In this document: positions 38,662 to 48,779 of the stretch, piece after piece
How the letters are laid out: every line of letters begins with the position of its first letter
Position numbering within the stretch: position 1 is the stretch's first letter
Source of the DNA: Stigmatella aurantiaca
GTDB taxonomy: Bacteria; Myxococcota; Myxococcia; Myxococcales; Myxococcaceae
Direction of reading: 5' to 3'
Length of the DNA: 64,000 bases
NCBI RefSeq assembly: GCF_900109545.1
Contig: NZ_FOAP01000014.1
Location: 62,001-126,000, forward strand
Program-made: the position numbers and the translations under genes
Notes under the pieces: model-generated
Seen by the model: only the letters and a program-made list of their open reading frames with translations
Told to the model about the DNA's origin: nothing
The model's database searches: none

Positions 38662-40212
38662 ATGCTCCCTACCGGTCGGCTCTCCGGCCTTTTGCTACCC
38701 GTTTTTTCCTTCCGCTCGCGTACTGACTTCGGCATCGGCGACTTCGGCGCGATGCCCGGCCTGTTCAAGTGGATGAACGAGGCCCGTCAGAAAATCCTGA
38801 TGGTGCTGCCGCTGCTGCCCACCGCGCCCGGCGATCCCAGCCCCTACGCCACGCGCTCGGCCTTCGGCCTCAACCCGCTCTTCATCGACCTGAAGTCCCT
38901 GCCCGAGTTCCAGGCCACCGGAGGCGAGGACTCGCTGACGGACGAGCAGAAGCGCCAGCTCGCCGAGGCGCGCGCCGCCCCGCGCGTGCGCTACGACCTG
39001 GTGTTCCCGCTCAAGGACGCCGCGTTCGCGCGGGCCTTCGAGCACTTCGAGCAGAAGGAGTGGGCCTCCAAGAGCCCCCGCGCCCAGCAGTTCCAGGCCT
39101 GGCGCGAGGCGCAGGGCGAGTGGGTGGAGAGCTACGCGCTGTTCACCGCCATCTCCGAGGACCAGCAGCGCCGCGCCTGGTGGGAGTGGCCCGAGCCCTT
39201 GCGCACGCGCCAGCCCGAGGCCATCCGGGCCGAGGGCACCCGGCTGGAGCGCCGTGTGCGCTATCACGCCTGGCTGCAGTGGGTGGCCGAGCAGCAGTGG
39301 AACTCGGTGCGCGAGGACGCCAAGGCGCGCGGCATCCTGCTGTGCGGCGACGAGCCCTTCATCATCGGCCAGGACAGCTCGGATGTGTGGGCCCACCCGG
39401 ACATCCTGCGCCGCGATGCGCGCCTGGGCGTGCCGCCCGATGACTTCTCCGCCACCGGCCAGGACTGGGGCCTGCCCTACTTCGACTTCGCGGCGATGGA
39501 GAAGGACGACTACCGCTGGCTCAAGTACCGCGCCACCAAGGCCGCCAGCTACTACGACTTGCGCCGGGTGGACCACGCGGTGGGCTACTTCCGCCAGTGG
39601 ATCCGCGACGAGCAGACGCCCACCGGGCGCTTCATCCCCCCGGACGAGGAGAGCCACAAGCGGCTGGGCGAGAAGCTCTTCCGCCTGCTGTCCCAGGACG
39701 CCGGCATCGTCGCCGAGGACCTGGGCGTCATTCCGCCCTTCGTGCGCCAGATCCTCGCCAACCTGGGCCTGCCTGGCTACCGGGTGATGCGCTGGGAGCG
39801 GGACGACATGACGTACCGCCACCCGCACCAGTACCCGGCCGTGTCGCTGGTCACCACGGGCACCCACGACACGGAGCCCATGGCCGACTGGTGGGAAGCC
39901 GCCCGGGACGATGAGCGGGCCGCGGTGGCGCGCACCTGGCCGGAGTTCCAGGGCGTGGAAGTGTCTCCCAAGTTCAACGCGGAGATTCACCGGGCCATGC
40001 TGGCCGCCGCGCTCAACTCCAGCAGCAACCTGTGCGTGCTGCCCTGGCAGGACATCCTGGGCACGCGCGACCGCATCAACCTGCCGGGCACCATGAGCGA
40101 CAGCAACTGGGCCTACCGCATCTCCCAGAACGTGGAGGAGCTGCTGGAGGATCCGCAGTCGCGCGCCTCGGCCGAGCGCCTGGCCTGGCTCACCGCCTCC
40201 GCGCGCCGCTGA
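38662..40212 (+). CDS. malQ: 4-alpha-glucanotransferase (amylomaltase)
   Basis: A 516-residue GH77 enzyme rearranging alpha-1,4-glucans in maltodextrin and glycogen metabolism. Signature regions: SRTDFGIGDFGAM near the N-terminus, the DWGLPYFDFAAM region, LRRVDHAVGYFRQW (nucleophile Asp), IVAEDLGVIPPFV (acid/base Glu) and TTGTHDTEPMADWW. Length matches bacterial MalQ (about 500). The ATG at 38662 (MLPTGRLSG) fits; an in-frame start at 38548 adds unrelated residues. Confidence 0.94.
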   Translation: MLPTGRLSGLLLPVFSFRSRTDFGIGDFGAMPGLFKWMNEARQKILMVLPLLPTAPGDPSPYATRSAFGLNPLFIDLKSLPEFQATGGEDSLTDEQKRQLAEARAAPRVRYDLVFPLKDAAFARAFEHFEQKEWASKSPRAQQFQAWREAQGEWVESYALFTAISEDQQRRAWWEWPEPLRTRQPEAIRAEGTRLERRVRYHAWLQWVAEQQWNSVREDAKARGILLCGDEPFIIGQDSSDVWAHPDILRRDARLGVPPDDFSATGQDWGLPYFDFAAMEKDDYRWLKYRATKAASYYDLRRVDHAVGYFRQWIRDEQTPTGRFIPPDEESHKRLGEKLFRLLSQDAGIVAEDLGVIPPFVRQILANLGLPGYRVMRWERDDMTYRHPHQYPAVSLVTTGTHDTEPMADWWEAARDDERAAVARTWPEFQGVEVSPKFNAEIHRAMLAAALNSSSNLCVLPWQDILGTRDRINLPGTMSDSNWAYRISQNVEELLEDPQSRASAERLAWLTASARR

Positions 40213-40225
40213 AGCACTCCGCCCG

Positions 40226-40251
40226 GGGCGGGGCCTGTCCGGGCCCCGCCC
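40226..40251. terminator. Bidirectional hairpin between malQ and a small lipoprotein gene
   Basis: GGGCGGGGCC (40226-40235) pairs perfectly with GGCCCCGCCC (40242-40251) around a 6-base loop, centred between the convergent stops at 40212 and 40259. Confidence 0.65.
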
Positions 40252-40258
40252 TCCGTGG

Positions 40259-40585
40259 CTAGTCGTCGTCGTCCTTGATGCAGCGGATCTGATACGGGAT
40301 GCCGTCGAAGGCGACGCAGCGGCGCCCCGGCTTCAGGCAGTCCAGCCGCTCGCAGATGCGCGAGTCCACACACAGCGGCGGAGACCGGCCGTACTCGAAG
40401 AGGAGCTCCGCGCAGAGCAGGTACTCCCCCCGGTTGTCGTACCCGCAGTACAGGTACGGACATTCGACGATGTCGTCCAGGTTGCTGCCCTCCTTGAGCT
40501 TCATCGCCTCGTCTTCACTGGGCCCGCAGGAGAGCACCACTCCCGCCAGGGCCACGCCGAGCACGCCGCGCATTCGCCATGTCAT
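40259..40585 (-). CDS. Small Cys-rich lipoprotein
   Basis: A 108-residue lipoprotein: signal and lipobox (VALAGVVLSC, Cys near 20). The mature part has about eight Cys in pairs (ECPYLYCGYD, LLCAELL, PPLCVDSRICERLDC, GRRCVAF, IRCIK) and ends in four Asp. The even Cys number suggests disulfides. Family unknown. ATG 40585 or 40573 could start it. Confidence 0.7.
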   Translation of the reverse strand: MTWRMRGVLGVALAGVVLSCGPSEDEAMKLKEGSNLDDIVECPYLYCGYDNRGEYLLCAELLFEYGRSPPLCVDSRICERLDCLKPGRRCVAFDGIPYQIRCIKDDDD

Positions 40586-40740
40586 GACGGCCCCACTCTG
40601 GCGCAGGGCGCGCTGGCTTGCACGCTTCCCCGTCCCGAGTGTCCGCCATCCGCCCTTCTCCGAAGGAAACGCGACAAAGGCGGAGGCTTGTCGCATCCCG
40701 GGCGAGGCAATCGCACTTCGAATGGATATGACCGGGAACC

Positions 40741-42849
40741 GTGGAAGCCGCCCGTCCCCATTTCCGTTTTCTGCTGCTCGCCGTGTCCCTGTTGCTGGCC
40801 AGCGCCTGTGCCGGAAAGAAGCCCCGGCCCGACGCCCTCAAGGTCGATGACCTTGAAATCGAGGGCACGAAGCAGGTCAGCGAGGGCAGCATCAAGTCGA
40901 AGATCCTCACCACGGACACGCCGTGGTGGGAGCCGCTGTGGCCCTTCGACAAGGGCCCCTCGTACTTCGATCCCATCGCGTGGGAGGCGGACCGGCGCCG
41001 CATCGAGCGCTACTACCAATCGCAGGGATACTACCAGGCCGCGATCACCTCGAAGACCGAGGAAGAGGTGAAGCCCGAGGGCAAGGACGCGGTGAAGGTC
41101 CAGGTCACGGTGCGCGAGGGCGAGCCCACGCGCATCGAGGCCATCCACATCACCGGCCTGGAGCCCCTGAGCGAGGAGCACCGCAAGCTCGCCACGGAGG
41201 CGCTGCCCCTGAAGGAGGGCGACATCTTCCAGGAGGAGAACTGGAGCGGGGTGAAGGAGCTCATCCAGGGGCGGCTCCGGGAGGTGGGCTACGCCGAGGC
41301 GGAGGTGACGGGCGAGGCCCAGGTGGACCTCGCCACGCAGCTGGCCACGGTGGACCTGCGGGTGGCCCTGGGGCCGCGCTACCGCTTCGGCAACGTGTTC
41401 ATCTCCACGGACCCCAACCCCCAGGTGAGCCCCAAGCGCATCATCGAGCAGGCGCAAGGGGCCATCCGCAAGGGCGCGTGGTTCAGCGAGTCGGCGCTCG
41501 CCGAGGCCCAGGCCCGCGTGTTCGCCATGGGCGTGTTCGGCGCGGTGAAGGTCAACCGGGGCGGGCCCGACCAGGAGGCCGTCACGGTGCCCGTGGTGGT
41601 GGACGTGCGCGAGGCGCCCATGCGCTCGGTGCGGCTGGGCGGCGGTCTGGGCATCGACGCCACGCGCCAGGAGGCGCGCGCCCTGGCCGAGTGGACCAAC
41701 CGCAACACCTTCGGCGGGCTGCGGCGGCTCACCGTCCGGGGCCGCGTGGGCTACGCCTTCCTGCCCTCCTTCTATGCGGGCGATGACGTGAAGAGCGGCG
41801 TGGTGGGCGACCTCACCACCGAGTTCGAGCAGCCGCGCTTCCTCTTCCGGGATCTGCGCTTGCAAGCCTCCGTCACCGGCGAGAAGGGCCTGGAGCAGGC
41901 CTATTCGTTCTACGGCGGGCGGCTGCGCGCGGGCGTCATCTGGCAGCCCCACCCGAACCTCTCCATCTTCCCCGCCTACAACATCGAGCGCTTCCGGCTC
42001 CAGGGGCGCGTGGAGGGCAACGAAACGGTGCCCCCCATCACCCTGGGCTGCCGCGAGCGGGACTCGGGGAGCTCGGGAGGCACCTCGTGCGACATCTCCC
42101 TGAGCTACCTGGAGACCACCATCGAGTGGGACCGGCGGGATGACCGGACCGAGCCTCGCAACGGCTACTACGCGGCCCTGTCCGTCCAGGCGGGCGGTGG
42201 GCCCCTCCAGGGCGACTTCACGTACATCCGCCTGCTGCCCGACGTGCGCTACTACCGCTCCTTCGGCGAGCAGCAGCGGCTCACCGTGGCGGGCAAGCTG
42301 CGCCTGGGAACGCTCGTTCCCTACAGGAACGAGGAGACCGGGCTGCGGCAGAGCTCCATCGTCAACCGCTTCTTCTCGGGCGGCGGCTCGTCCATGCGCG
42401 GCTTCAACAGCCGGCGCCTCTCGCCGCTCACGCCCCTGAACCCGGATGATCCGGAGACGACGACGGTGCCCGTGGGCGGCAACAGCCTGTTCGAGACTTC
42501 CCTGGAACTCCGTTACCGGATGACGGAGAGCCTGGTGGTGGCCACCTTCTGGGACACGGGCTCGGTGAGCACGGGCTCCCTGTCCTTCGGGCGCAACTCC
42601 CCCCTCAACAACCGGCTGTACCACGCGCTGGGCCTGGGGTTGCGCTACCTGACGCTGGTGGGCCCCATCCGGGTGGACATTGCACGGCGGTTGAATATCG
42701 GCCCCCCCTTGCCCATCGAGCCTTCCGGCTCCACATACACCCTGCCCAGCTCCGGAACATGTTTCGGCCTGGGCGGTAAGAAACGTGAGTACGCGGGCGC
42801 CCCCGACGGGCTCTGCACGATTCAGCTGTCCATTGGAGAAGCATTTTGA
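40741..42849 (+). CDS. tamA: TamA/BamA-family outer-membrane assembly protein
   Basis: A 702-residue Omp85 protein. The N-terminus has a signal with a perfect lipobox (LLLASAC, Cys near 23), unusual for a barrel protein. Then come POTRA domains (about 35-345: DDLEIEGTKQVSEGSIKSK, ERYYQSQGYYQAAI, TRIEAIHITGLEPLSEEH), followed by a 16-strand-type barrel with the lid motif FSGGGSSMRGFNSRRL and the final-strand region GPIRVDIARRLNIGPP. The GTG at 40741 is the only well-placed start. tamB overlaps its stop by 4 bases (TTGA), so the pair forms a translocation and assembly module for outer-membrane proteins or lipids. Confidence 0.88.
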   Translation: MEAARPHFRFLLLAVSLLLASACAGKKPRPDALKVDDLEIEGTKQVSEGSIKSKILTTDTPWWEPLWPFDKGPSYFDPIAWEADRRRIERYYQSQGYYQAAITSKTEEEVKPEGKDAVKVQVTVREGEPTRIEAIHITGLEPLSEEHRKLATEALPLKEGDIFQEENWSGVKELIQGRLREVGYAEAEVTGEAQVDLATQLATVDLRVALGPRYRFGNVFISTDPNPQVSPKRIIEQAQGAIRKGAWFSESALAEAQARVFAMGVFGAVKVNRGGPDQEAVTVPVVVDVREAPMRSVRLGGGLGIDATRQEARALAEWTNRNTFGGLRRLTVRGRVGYAFLPSFYAGDDVKSGVVGDLTTEFEQPRFLFRDLRLQASVTGEKGLEQAYSFYGGRLRAGVIWQPHPNLSIFPAYNIERFRLQGRVEGNETVPPITLGCRERDSGSSGGTSCDISLSYLETTIEWDRRDDRTEPRNGYYAALSVQAGGGPLQGDFTYIRLLPDVRYYRSFGEQQRLTVAGKLRLGTLVPYRNEETGLRQSSIVNRFFSGGGSSMRGFNSRRLSPLTPLNPDDPETTTVPVGGNSLFETSLELRYRMTESLVVATFWDTGSVSTGSLSFGRNSPLNNRLYHALGLGLRYLTLVGPIRVDIARRLNIGPPLPIEPSGSTYTLPSSGTCFGLGGKKREYAGAPDGLCTIQLSIGEAF

Positions 42850-45800
42850 CGGAAGCTCCCCCCACCTCTTCGCATCCCCCTTCCCGGCCTCCTCATGCGC
42901 GCTGGCGGCGCTGGGTGCGACGCTCGGTGTGGGGGGTGCTGGGACTGGTAGCAGTGCTCCTGCTGCTCGTGGCGGGGGTGCTCGTCTATGCCACCTCTCC
43001 GGCCGGAGAGGGGTGGATCCTCCAGAAGGGCCTGTCCATCGCCAACGCGCAGTTCACGGGCAAGCTGGAGGCGGGCGCCGTGGACCTGCGGCTCACCGGC
43101 GTCACCCTGCGGGACGTGAAAATCTACACGCCCGAGGGCGAGCTGGCGGCCGAGGTGGCGCTGATCGACGCGAACCTGGCGCTCCTGCCCCTGGCGGGCC
43201 AGCACGTCGTGGTGCGCTCGGCGCGTGTGGAGCGCCCGCGCCTGTACCTCGTGCAGGATGAGCGGGGCCTGAACCTCCTGCGGGCGCTGGAGCCCCGCGA
43301 GCCGAAGCCCGAGGAGCCCGACACCGGCCGGGGCTCGCTGCGGCTGTCCCTGAAGGACTTCCGGCTGGAGGATGGCTACGTCGACTTCCAGGCCGAGGGC
43401 ACCGAGGGCGCCGAGGGTCAGCACGTGCGGCTGGAGGACTTCGACGCGTCCGGTGCCGCCAGCTACGCGGCGGCCAAGGTGGCCTTCGACGCGCGGCTGG
43501 AGGCCACCGGCGGCCTGGCCCTCCCGGTGAGCGGCCCGGTGAAGCTGTCGCTCCGGGGCCAGGGCGAGGAGGAGAACCTCTCCGCGGACGTGAACCTCTC
43601 CATCGCCGGCCTGGAGGCCGTGGCCCGCGGCGGCATGCGCGGCATGAGCGACCTGTGGGCGGAGATTCAGCGCGTGTCGCTGGCGCCGGAGACCGCGCGC
43701 GCCTTCGTGCCCACCTACCCCCTGCTCGTGCCCGTGACGCTCCAGGGCAACGGCCAGAAGCAGGGGGACGTGGCCCGGACGAACCTGGAGGTGAAGGCCG
43801 GCAAGGCCTCGGTGCACCTGGACGGCTCGTTCAACCTCCTGACGATGCGCTCGGATGGCGTGTCCCTGAAGGCGCGCGACATCGACCTGTCGGAGCTGGT
43901 GGAGAACGGCCCGCCCACCGCCATCGTCGCGAACCTGTCCGCGCGCGGCGGGGGCACGAGCCTGGAGACGCTCGACGGCGACGTGGAGCTGACCGTGTCG
44001 CCCTCGAAGTTCCGCGAGCAGCCCCTGGGCCCGGTGGACCTGCGCGCGAGCGCGAAGGACGGCCAGTACACGCTCTCGCACCTGCGGGTGCTGGTGCCGG
44101 GCGCCTCGCTGGACGCGCGCGGCCAGGGCACCATCGACAACATTCAATTGAAGGGCAGCCTGAGCGCCTCGGATCTCGCCGTGCTGGGGCAGACGGTGGG
44201 CAAGCTGGGCCCAGGCCCCGCGCTGCCCCTGGCCGGCAGCGGCGCGCTGGACTTCCAGGTGAAGGGGCCGCTGCGCACCCCGGCGATGACGGCCTCGGGC
44301 ACCTTCTCCTCGCTGGCCTACGCGGACACCGCCCTCAAGGACTTCAACCTGAAGGCCTCGCTGCCGGATGTGACCCAGCCCCTGTCCGTGGATGCCTCGC
44401 TGGTGGTGGGAGAGCTGAGCACGGGGGGCCGCACCTTCCAGAACCTCGCGGCCACCGTCGTCACCCAGGACCGGGACCTGAAGGCCAGCGTGAGCACCCA
44501 GGGCGAGGTGGAGCTGAACCTCAGCCTGGCGGGCCTCGTGGACGCGGACCAGCAGGGCCTCGCCGTGAACGCCCTGACGCTGGCCTACCCGGAGGCCACC
44601 TGGCGGCTGCAGAGCCCCACCCACGTGCGCTTCGGCGGCGGCCGCATCGAGGTGAAGCCCGCCCTCAGCCTCGTCTCCGACGCGCAGCGCCTGGCCGTGC
44701 AGTTGCTGATGCAGGGCGAGCGCGTGGATGCGCGCGTGGACGTGGGCGCGCTCGACCTGTCGCGGCTGCCCCGGGCCTTCGTGCCCGAGTCCATGGGCCT
44801 GGGCGGCACGCTCTCCGCGCAGCTGAGCGCCAAGGGCCCGCTGTCGCGCCCGGATGCCACGTACGCCGTGTCGCTCGCCGACGGGCGCTTCCAGCAGTAC
44901 ACCGGCCTGGGGCTGGAGCTGAAGGGCACCTACGTGAAGGACACGGCCCAGGGCACGCTGAGCGCCCAGGTGCCCGCCGCCCAGCTCAACGCGGACTTCA
45001 AGGTGCCCGTGCAAGCGGTGCTCAAGCGCCGCAAGGACGAGCTCAACCTCCAGGTGGAGCTGTCGCGCCTGGACGTGGCCGAGGTGATGAAGCTGGCCAA
45101 CCGGCCCGAGCCCGTGAAGGGACAGATCACCGGCCTGCTGAAGGTGACGGGCCCCGCGCGGGATCCCAAGCTGGAGTTCACCCTGAACGGCCAGGGCCTG
45201 GAGGCCAACGAGATGCTGCCCGGCCGCCGGCCGCTGAAGCCGCTCGGCTTCAAGCTGGTGGCGGCCTCCCAGGCCTCGGACGGCACGTTGGACGTGCGGC
45301 TCGACGTGACCGACCTGGGCAAGGAAGCCTTCGTCACGCTCGACACGCCCTTCACGCTGGGGCAGCTCATCGCCAAGCCTCCCACCGCGGATGAGGTGAT
45401 GCGCACGGTGGTGGCCCTGGAGGCTCAACTGAGCGAGGTGCCCGTGCGGCTGCTCGCCCGCGTGGCGGGGTTCCGCGGCCGGGGCACGGAGGGCACGCTG
45501 TCCTTGAAGCTCGGGCTGAACGGCTCGGTGCTCGTGCCCCAGGGCCAGTTGGAGCTGAGCGCCCAGGGGGCCACCTTCAATGGCCAGCGCCCGCTGGATG
45601 CGCGGCTGATCGTGCGTGGCGAGGGCAAGGACACCCGGCTGGAGCTGACGGCGCAGCAGCGTACGAAGGATGACCAGATGCGGCCGCTGATGGACCTGAG
45701 CGCCGTCGTCTCCGCGCCGATGGGCGCGCTTCAGGATCCGGACGTCATCGGCTGGGTGCCCTTCCAGGTGAAGGGCCGCATCCACCCCACTCCCCTGGTC

Positions 45801-47513
45801 GATCTGCCAGGGCTGGCCGGCGAGGGAAGCCCCCTGCCGCAGCGGGTGAAGGGCCTCCTGTCTCTGGAATTGAACGCGGCGGGCACTCCCGCGGCGCCCA
45901 AGATCGATCTGACCGCGGGCCTCCAGGATCTGGGCATCGATGAGAAGGCGCTTGGCCAGGCCCGCTTCCACTATGCCTACGCGAATGCCCGCTCCAACGC
46001 GGACGTCCTCCTGACGTCCCCCACCGGGGGAACCCTGCTCGTCGAGACCCAGGTGCCCCTGGACCTGTCGCTGCACGGCATGAAGCAGGCACCCGACATG
46101 AACACCGTGCCCCTGGACGTGACGCTCCGGGCGAGGCGCTTCGACCTGGCCTTCCTCGGGGGGATCCACGAGATGGTCCGAGACCTGGGCGGGGAGCTCG
46201 ATGCGGATGCGCGCGTCGCCGGCCAGTTGGGCGCGCCCACGCTGAAGGGCAAGGTGAACTGGAAGGACGGCAAGATCGGGCTCATGGGGTTCGGCTCGTA
46301 CCGGGACATCCGGTTGGCGCTGGACGTGACCGAGGAGCAGCTCAAGCTCGAGGAGCTGTTCGCGCGCAGCGGCTCGGGCGAGCTGAAGCTCACCGCCAAT
46401 GCCAAGGCCCAGCGCGGCACGTTCGAGCTGACCGGCAAGGCCCACCTCAAGGACTTCCCCGTCGTCTCCGACGACCAGCTGCTCGCCATCGTCTCGCTGG
46501 ACTCGACGCTGGCCGGCACGCTGTCGCAGCAGTCCGTCAACATCCGGGACCTCTACATTCCCGAGGCCCACGTGGAGCTGCCCGAGGTGAAGCGCAAGGA
46601 TCTGCAGGCGCTGGAGAAGCCCGGGGACATCGTCATCGTGCGCAACGGCCTGCTCGTGAACAAGCGGCGCAAGCCCGCCACCCCCGCCTCCACGCCGGGC
46701 ACGGGCGGCACCGGCACCGCGGGAACCACGGAGGAGCAAGAAGAGGAAGAAGACAAGCCCGCGGCGCTGCGCACCTACGAGGTCCACCTGCGGGCGCCCC
46801 GCAACCTCTGGGTGCGCGGCACGGACGTGAACGTGGAGGTCGGCATGCCGCTCAACGACTTCTACATCTCCTACAAGAACGAGGCGGAGATCTTCGGCAC
46901 CGTGCGCGTGATGCAGGGCCGGGTGGACGCGCTCGGCCGGCGCCTGGACATCCAGCGCAACAGCGAGGTGCGCTTCGGCGGCCCTCCGCTCGCGCCGTAC
47001 CTGAACCTCACCGCCGAGCACAAGAATGAGCGCGAGAGCGTGAAGGTCTTCATCCACGTGCGCGGCCAGGGCAAGGACTTCACCATCGAGCCCACCAGCG
47101 AGCCGCCCATGTCGGAGACGGAGATCTACACGCTGCTCGCCACGGGCCGCAGCACGCTGGAGCGCAACTCGGGCGCGTCCATGTCCGCGGGCGCCCAGGC
47201 GGCCTCCGTGGTGGGCTCGCTGGTGGCCTCCCAGGCCAAGCAGGCGCTGTCGGCGGAGCTGCCCCTGGACGTGTTCTCCATCGAGGCGGGCGACAGCGGC
47301 GGCCTCCAGGGCACGCGCCTGGAGGTCGGCAAGTACATCTCGGACAAGATCTACGTGGGCTACACCGGCCGCGTGGGCGAGGTGGCCAACGAGCGCCAGA
47401 ATTCCAACGCCGTGCGCTTCGAGTACCAGTTCCACCCGAGCTGGAGCCTCGAAGCCAACTACGGCGACGCCCGCTCGGGTGGGTTGGACCTCATCTGGAG
47501 CAAGGAGTACTGA
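42846..47513 (+). CDS. tamB: TamB-like translocation and assembly module protein
   Basis: A 1555-residue AsmA-like envelope protein. One membrane helix (VWGVLGLVAVLLLLVAGVLV, about 30-50) is followed by about 1100 residues of repetitive beta-strand sequence predicted to form a long groove, and by the conserved C-terminal TamB/DUF490 domain (about 1290-1555: RAPRNLWVRGTDVNVE, VRMQGRVDALGRRLD, SETEIYTLLATGRS, GLQGTRLEVGKYISDKIYVGY). A Thr/Gly/Glu-rich low-complexity stretch lies near 1280. The TTG start overlaps tamA's stop by 4 bases. TamB bridges inner membrane and TamA, and related proteins move phospholipids. Confidence 0.92.
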   Translation: MTEAPPTSSHPPSRPPHARWRRWVRRSVWGVLGLVAVLLLLVAGVLVYATSPAGEGWILQKGLSIANAQFTGKLEAGAVDLRLTGVTLRDVKIYTPEGELAAEVALIDANLALLPLAGQHVVVRSARVERPRLYLVQDERGLNLLRALEPREPKPEEPDTGRGSLRLSLKDFRLEDGYVDFQAEGTEGAEGQHVRLEDFDASGAASYAAAKVAFDARLEATGGLALPVSGPVKLSLRGQGEEENLSADVNLSIAGLEAVARGGMRGMSDLWAEIQRVSLAPETARAFVPTYPLLVPVTLQGNGQKQGDVARTNLEVKAGKASVHLDGSFNLLTMRSDGVSLKARDIDLSELVENGPPTAIVANLSARGGGTSLETLDGDVELTVSPSKFREQPLGPVDLRASAKDGQYTLSHLRVLVPGASLDARGQGTIDNIQLKGSLSASDLAVLGQTVGKLGPGPALPLAGSGALDFQVKGPLRTPAMTASGTFSSLAYADTALKDFNLKASLPDVTQPLSVDASLVVGELSTGGRTFQNLAATVVTQDRDLKASVSTQGEVELNLSLAGLVDADQQGLAVNALTLAYPEATWRLQSPTHVRFGGGRIEVKPALSLVSDAQRLAVQLLMQGERVDARVDVGALDLSRLPRAFVPESMGLGGTLSAQLSAKGPLSRPDATYAVSLADGRFQQYTGLGLELKGTYVKDTAQGTLSAQVPAAQLNADFKVPVQAVLKRRKDELNLQVELSRLDVAEVMKLANRPEPVKGQITGLLKVTGPARDPKLEFTLNGQGLEANEMLPGRRPLKPLGFKLVAASQASDGTLDVRLDVTDLGKEAFVTLDTPFTLGQLIAKPPTADEVMRTVVALEAQLSEVPVRLLARVAGFRGRGTEGTLSLKLGLNGSVLVPQGQLELSAQGATFNGQRPLDARLIVRGEGKDTRLELTAQQRTKDDQMRPLMDLSAVVSAPMGALQDPDVIGWVPFQVKGRIHPTPLVDLPGLAGEGSPLPQRVKGLLSLELNAAGTPAAPKIDLTAGLQDLGIDEKALGQARFHYAYANARSNADVLLTSPTGGTLLVETQVPLDLSLHGMKQAPDMNTVPLDVTLRARRFDLAFLGGIHEMVRDLGGELDADARVAGQLGAPTLKGKVNWKDGKIGLMGFGSYRDIRLALDVTEEQLKLEELFARSGSGELKLTANAKAQRGTFELTGKAHLKDFPVVSDDQLLAIVSLDSTLAGTLSQQSVNIRDLYIPEAHVELPEVKRKDLQALEKPGDIVIVRNGLLVNKRRKPATPASTPGTGGTGTAGTTEEQEEEEDKPAALRTYEVHLRAPRNLWVRGTDVNVEVGMPLNDFYISYKNEAEIFGTVRVMQGRVDALGRRLDIQRNSEVRFGGPPLAPYLNLTAEHKNERESVKVFIHVRGQGKDFTIEPTSEPPMSETEIYTLLATGRSTLERNSGASMSAGAQAASVVGSLVASQAKQALSAELPLDVFSIEAGDSGGLQGTRLEVGKYISDKIYVGYTGRVGEVANERQNSNAVRFEYQFHPSWSLEANYGDARSGGLDLIWSKEY

Positions 47514-47519
47514 GGCGCG

Positions 47520-48560
47520 CTACAGCGCGTACATCTCGAAGCAGGAGCCCGCCGGGCCCGCGCCGGAGATGGGCGCGCTGGGGGCAGCCAGCCACGCCCC
47601 GCCGGCGCCGCACTGCTGCCAGGCCCCGTTGCCCGACGACTGCACGCAGGTGCGCGTCGGCACCGAGCGGCCCAGCGTGGACGAGGCGCAGAACGGGTAC
47701 GAGGCGGTGCAGTTCGAGGGCTTCGCCGTAGAGCCGCCCGTGAAGACGCCCGAGAGGCACTGCCGCCAGAGCGCGTCCGAGGAGCTCTGCACGCACGCGC
47801 CCTGGACCACGTCCGCGTCCACCGTACCCGAGTAGCACGTGGCCCCCGCGCCGGTGCCCCACGCGTACTCGCCCTTGAAGCGGTTGAAGACGCTGGCCAC
47901 CAGCGACGAGCCGCCCACGGTCGTCTTCCCACACTGAATCGCGTAGGCGCCCACCCACGGGGTGTACGTGTAGAGCGCGGCGGTGGCCTTGTTCACGGGC
48001 TTCACCGAGCACGGATCCGACGTCTGCTTGGTGAGCCCCACCTTCCAGCCGGAAACGGTGGTGCGGCCCGCATCCAGGTCATTGAAGTAGCCGCGGATCT
48101 TCTTCGCCGAGCACTCCACCTGGTTGCCGAAGCCCGCGTAGGACACGTCACAGCCGGCGGTGTCCGGACAGCCACAGCCGGTGGCCTTGGCCAGGTTGGT
48201 GGAGGTGCCGCTGGTGATGAGGCTCGACTCGGTCTGGATGCGCGCCAGCATGTACAGCGGGCTGATGCCGTAGGCGCGCGAGCGCTCGACGATGAGCGTG
48301 GCGCCCGTCTTGCCCCAGGCGGGATCCGTGTAGCCCGCCAGGTAGCTGCCCTTCTGCTGGAGGAACTGCTGCACCTGTGCGGGGGTGATCCACTGCCCGC
48401 CGGAGATGTCCGTGTCCTCGAGCAGCCGGTGCATGTCGTACTTCGTGGTGGCCTCCATCAACACCTGGCCGGTCAACTCATCCACCACCGGCTCTTCCGT
48501 GGGGCCACAGCCCACCGCGAGCAGCACGGGCATCACGAGCACGCAAGCACGAAGCGTCAT
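47520..48560 (-). CDS. Lysozyme/glucosaminidase-like lipoprotein
   Basis: A 346-residue lipoprotein (lipobox VLLAVGC). The catalytic-like domain includes GQWITPAQVQQFLQQKGSYL, WGKTGATLIVERSRAYGISP and LYMLARIQTESSLI, the last resembling the Glu-centred helix of lysozyme-fold enzymes. Then come WVGAYAIQCGK and SVFNRFKGEYAWG. The Cys-rich tail has two similar units (DVVQGACVQSSSDALWRQC and TRTCVQSSGNGAWQQC). It may cut peptidoglycan during growth or predation, which is inferred. ATG 48560 is used; GTG 48563 is adjacent. Confidence 0.7.
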   Translation of the reverse strand: MTLRACVLVMPVLLAVGCGPTEEPVVDELTGQVLMEATTKYDMHRLLEDTDISGGQWITPAQVQQFLQQKGSYLAGYTDPAWGKTGATLIVERSRAYGISPLYMLARIQTESSLITSGTSTNLAKATGCGCPDTAGCDVSYAGFGNQVECSAKKIRGYFNDLDAGRTTVSGWKVGLTKQTSDPCSVKPVNKATAALYTYTPWVGAYAIQCGKTTVGGSSLVASVFNRFKGEYAWGTGAGATCYSGTVDADVVQGACVQSSSDALWRQCLSGVFTGGSTAKPSNCTASYPFCASSTLGRSVPTRTCVQSSGNGAWQQCGAGGAWLAAPSAPISGAGPAGSCFEMYAL

Positions 48561-48779
48561 CACGATCTCTCCAGGGGAAGCGCGGGCGGCGGATGCCCGC
48601 GACGGAAAGTTCCCGTCTTAGAGGGATTCGCATGTTTCAAACAATCCTTTTCTTTCGACTTTGGCGGATTGTTTTCTTCACGGTGTATTGATCAGGGTGC
48701 GCAAAGAGCCACCTCTGGCCGCGCACGTGATTCGCCAGTGCGCACGGTATGATTTGCGCCCCTCTAGGAGGTTTGTTTC

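Noticed and set aside
42822-47435. Very long minus-strand open frame (over 1500 codons) opposite tamB
   Set aside because: It is a shadow frame caused by high GC at third positions; its translation is His/Arg/Gly/Leu-rich low complexity with no domain, while the plus-strand frame encodes a clear TamB protein.
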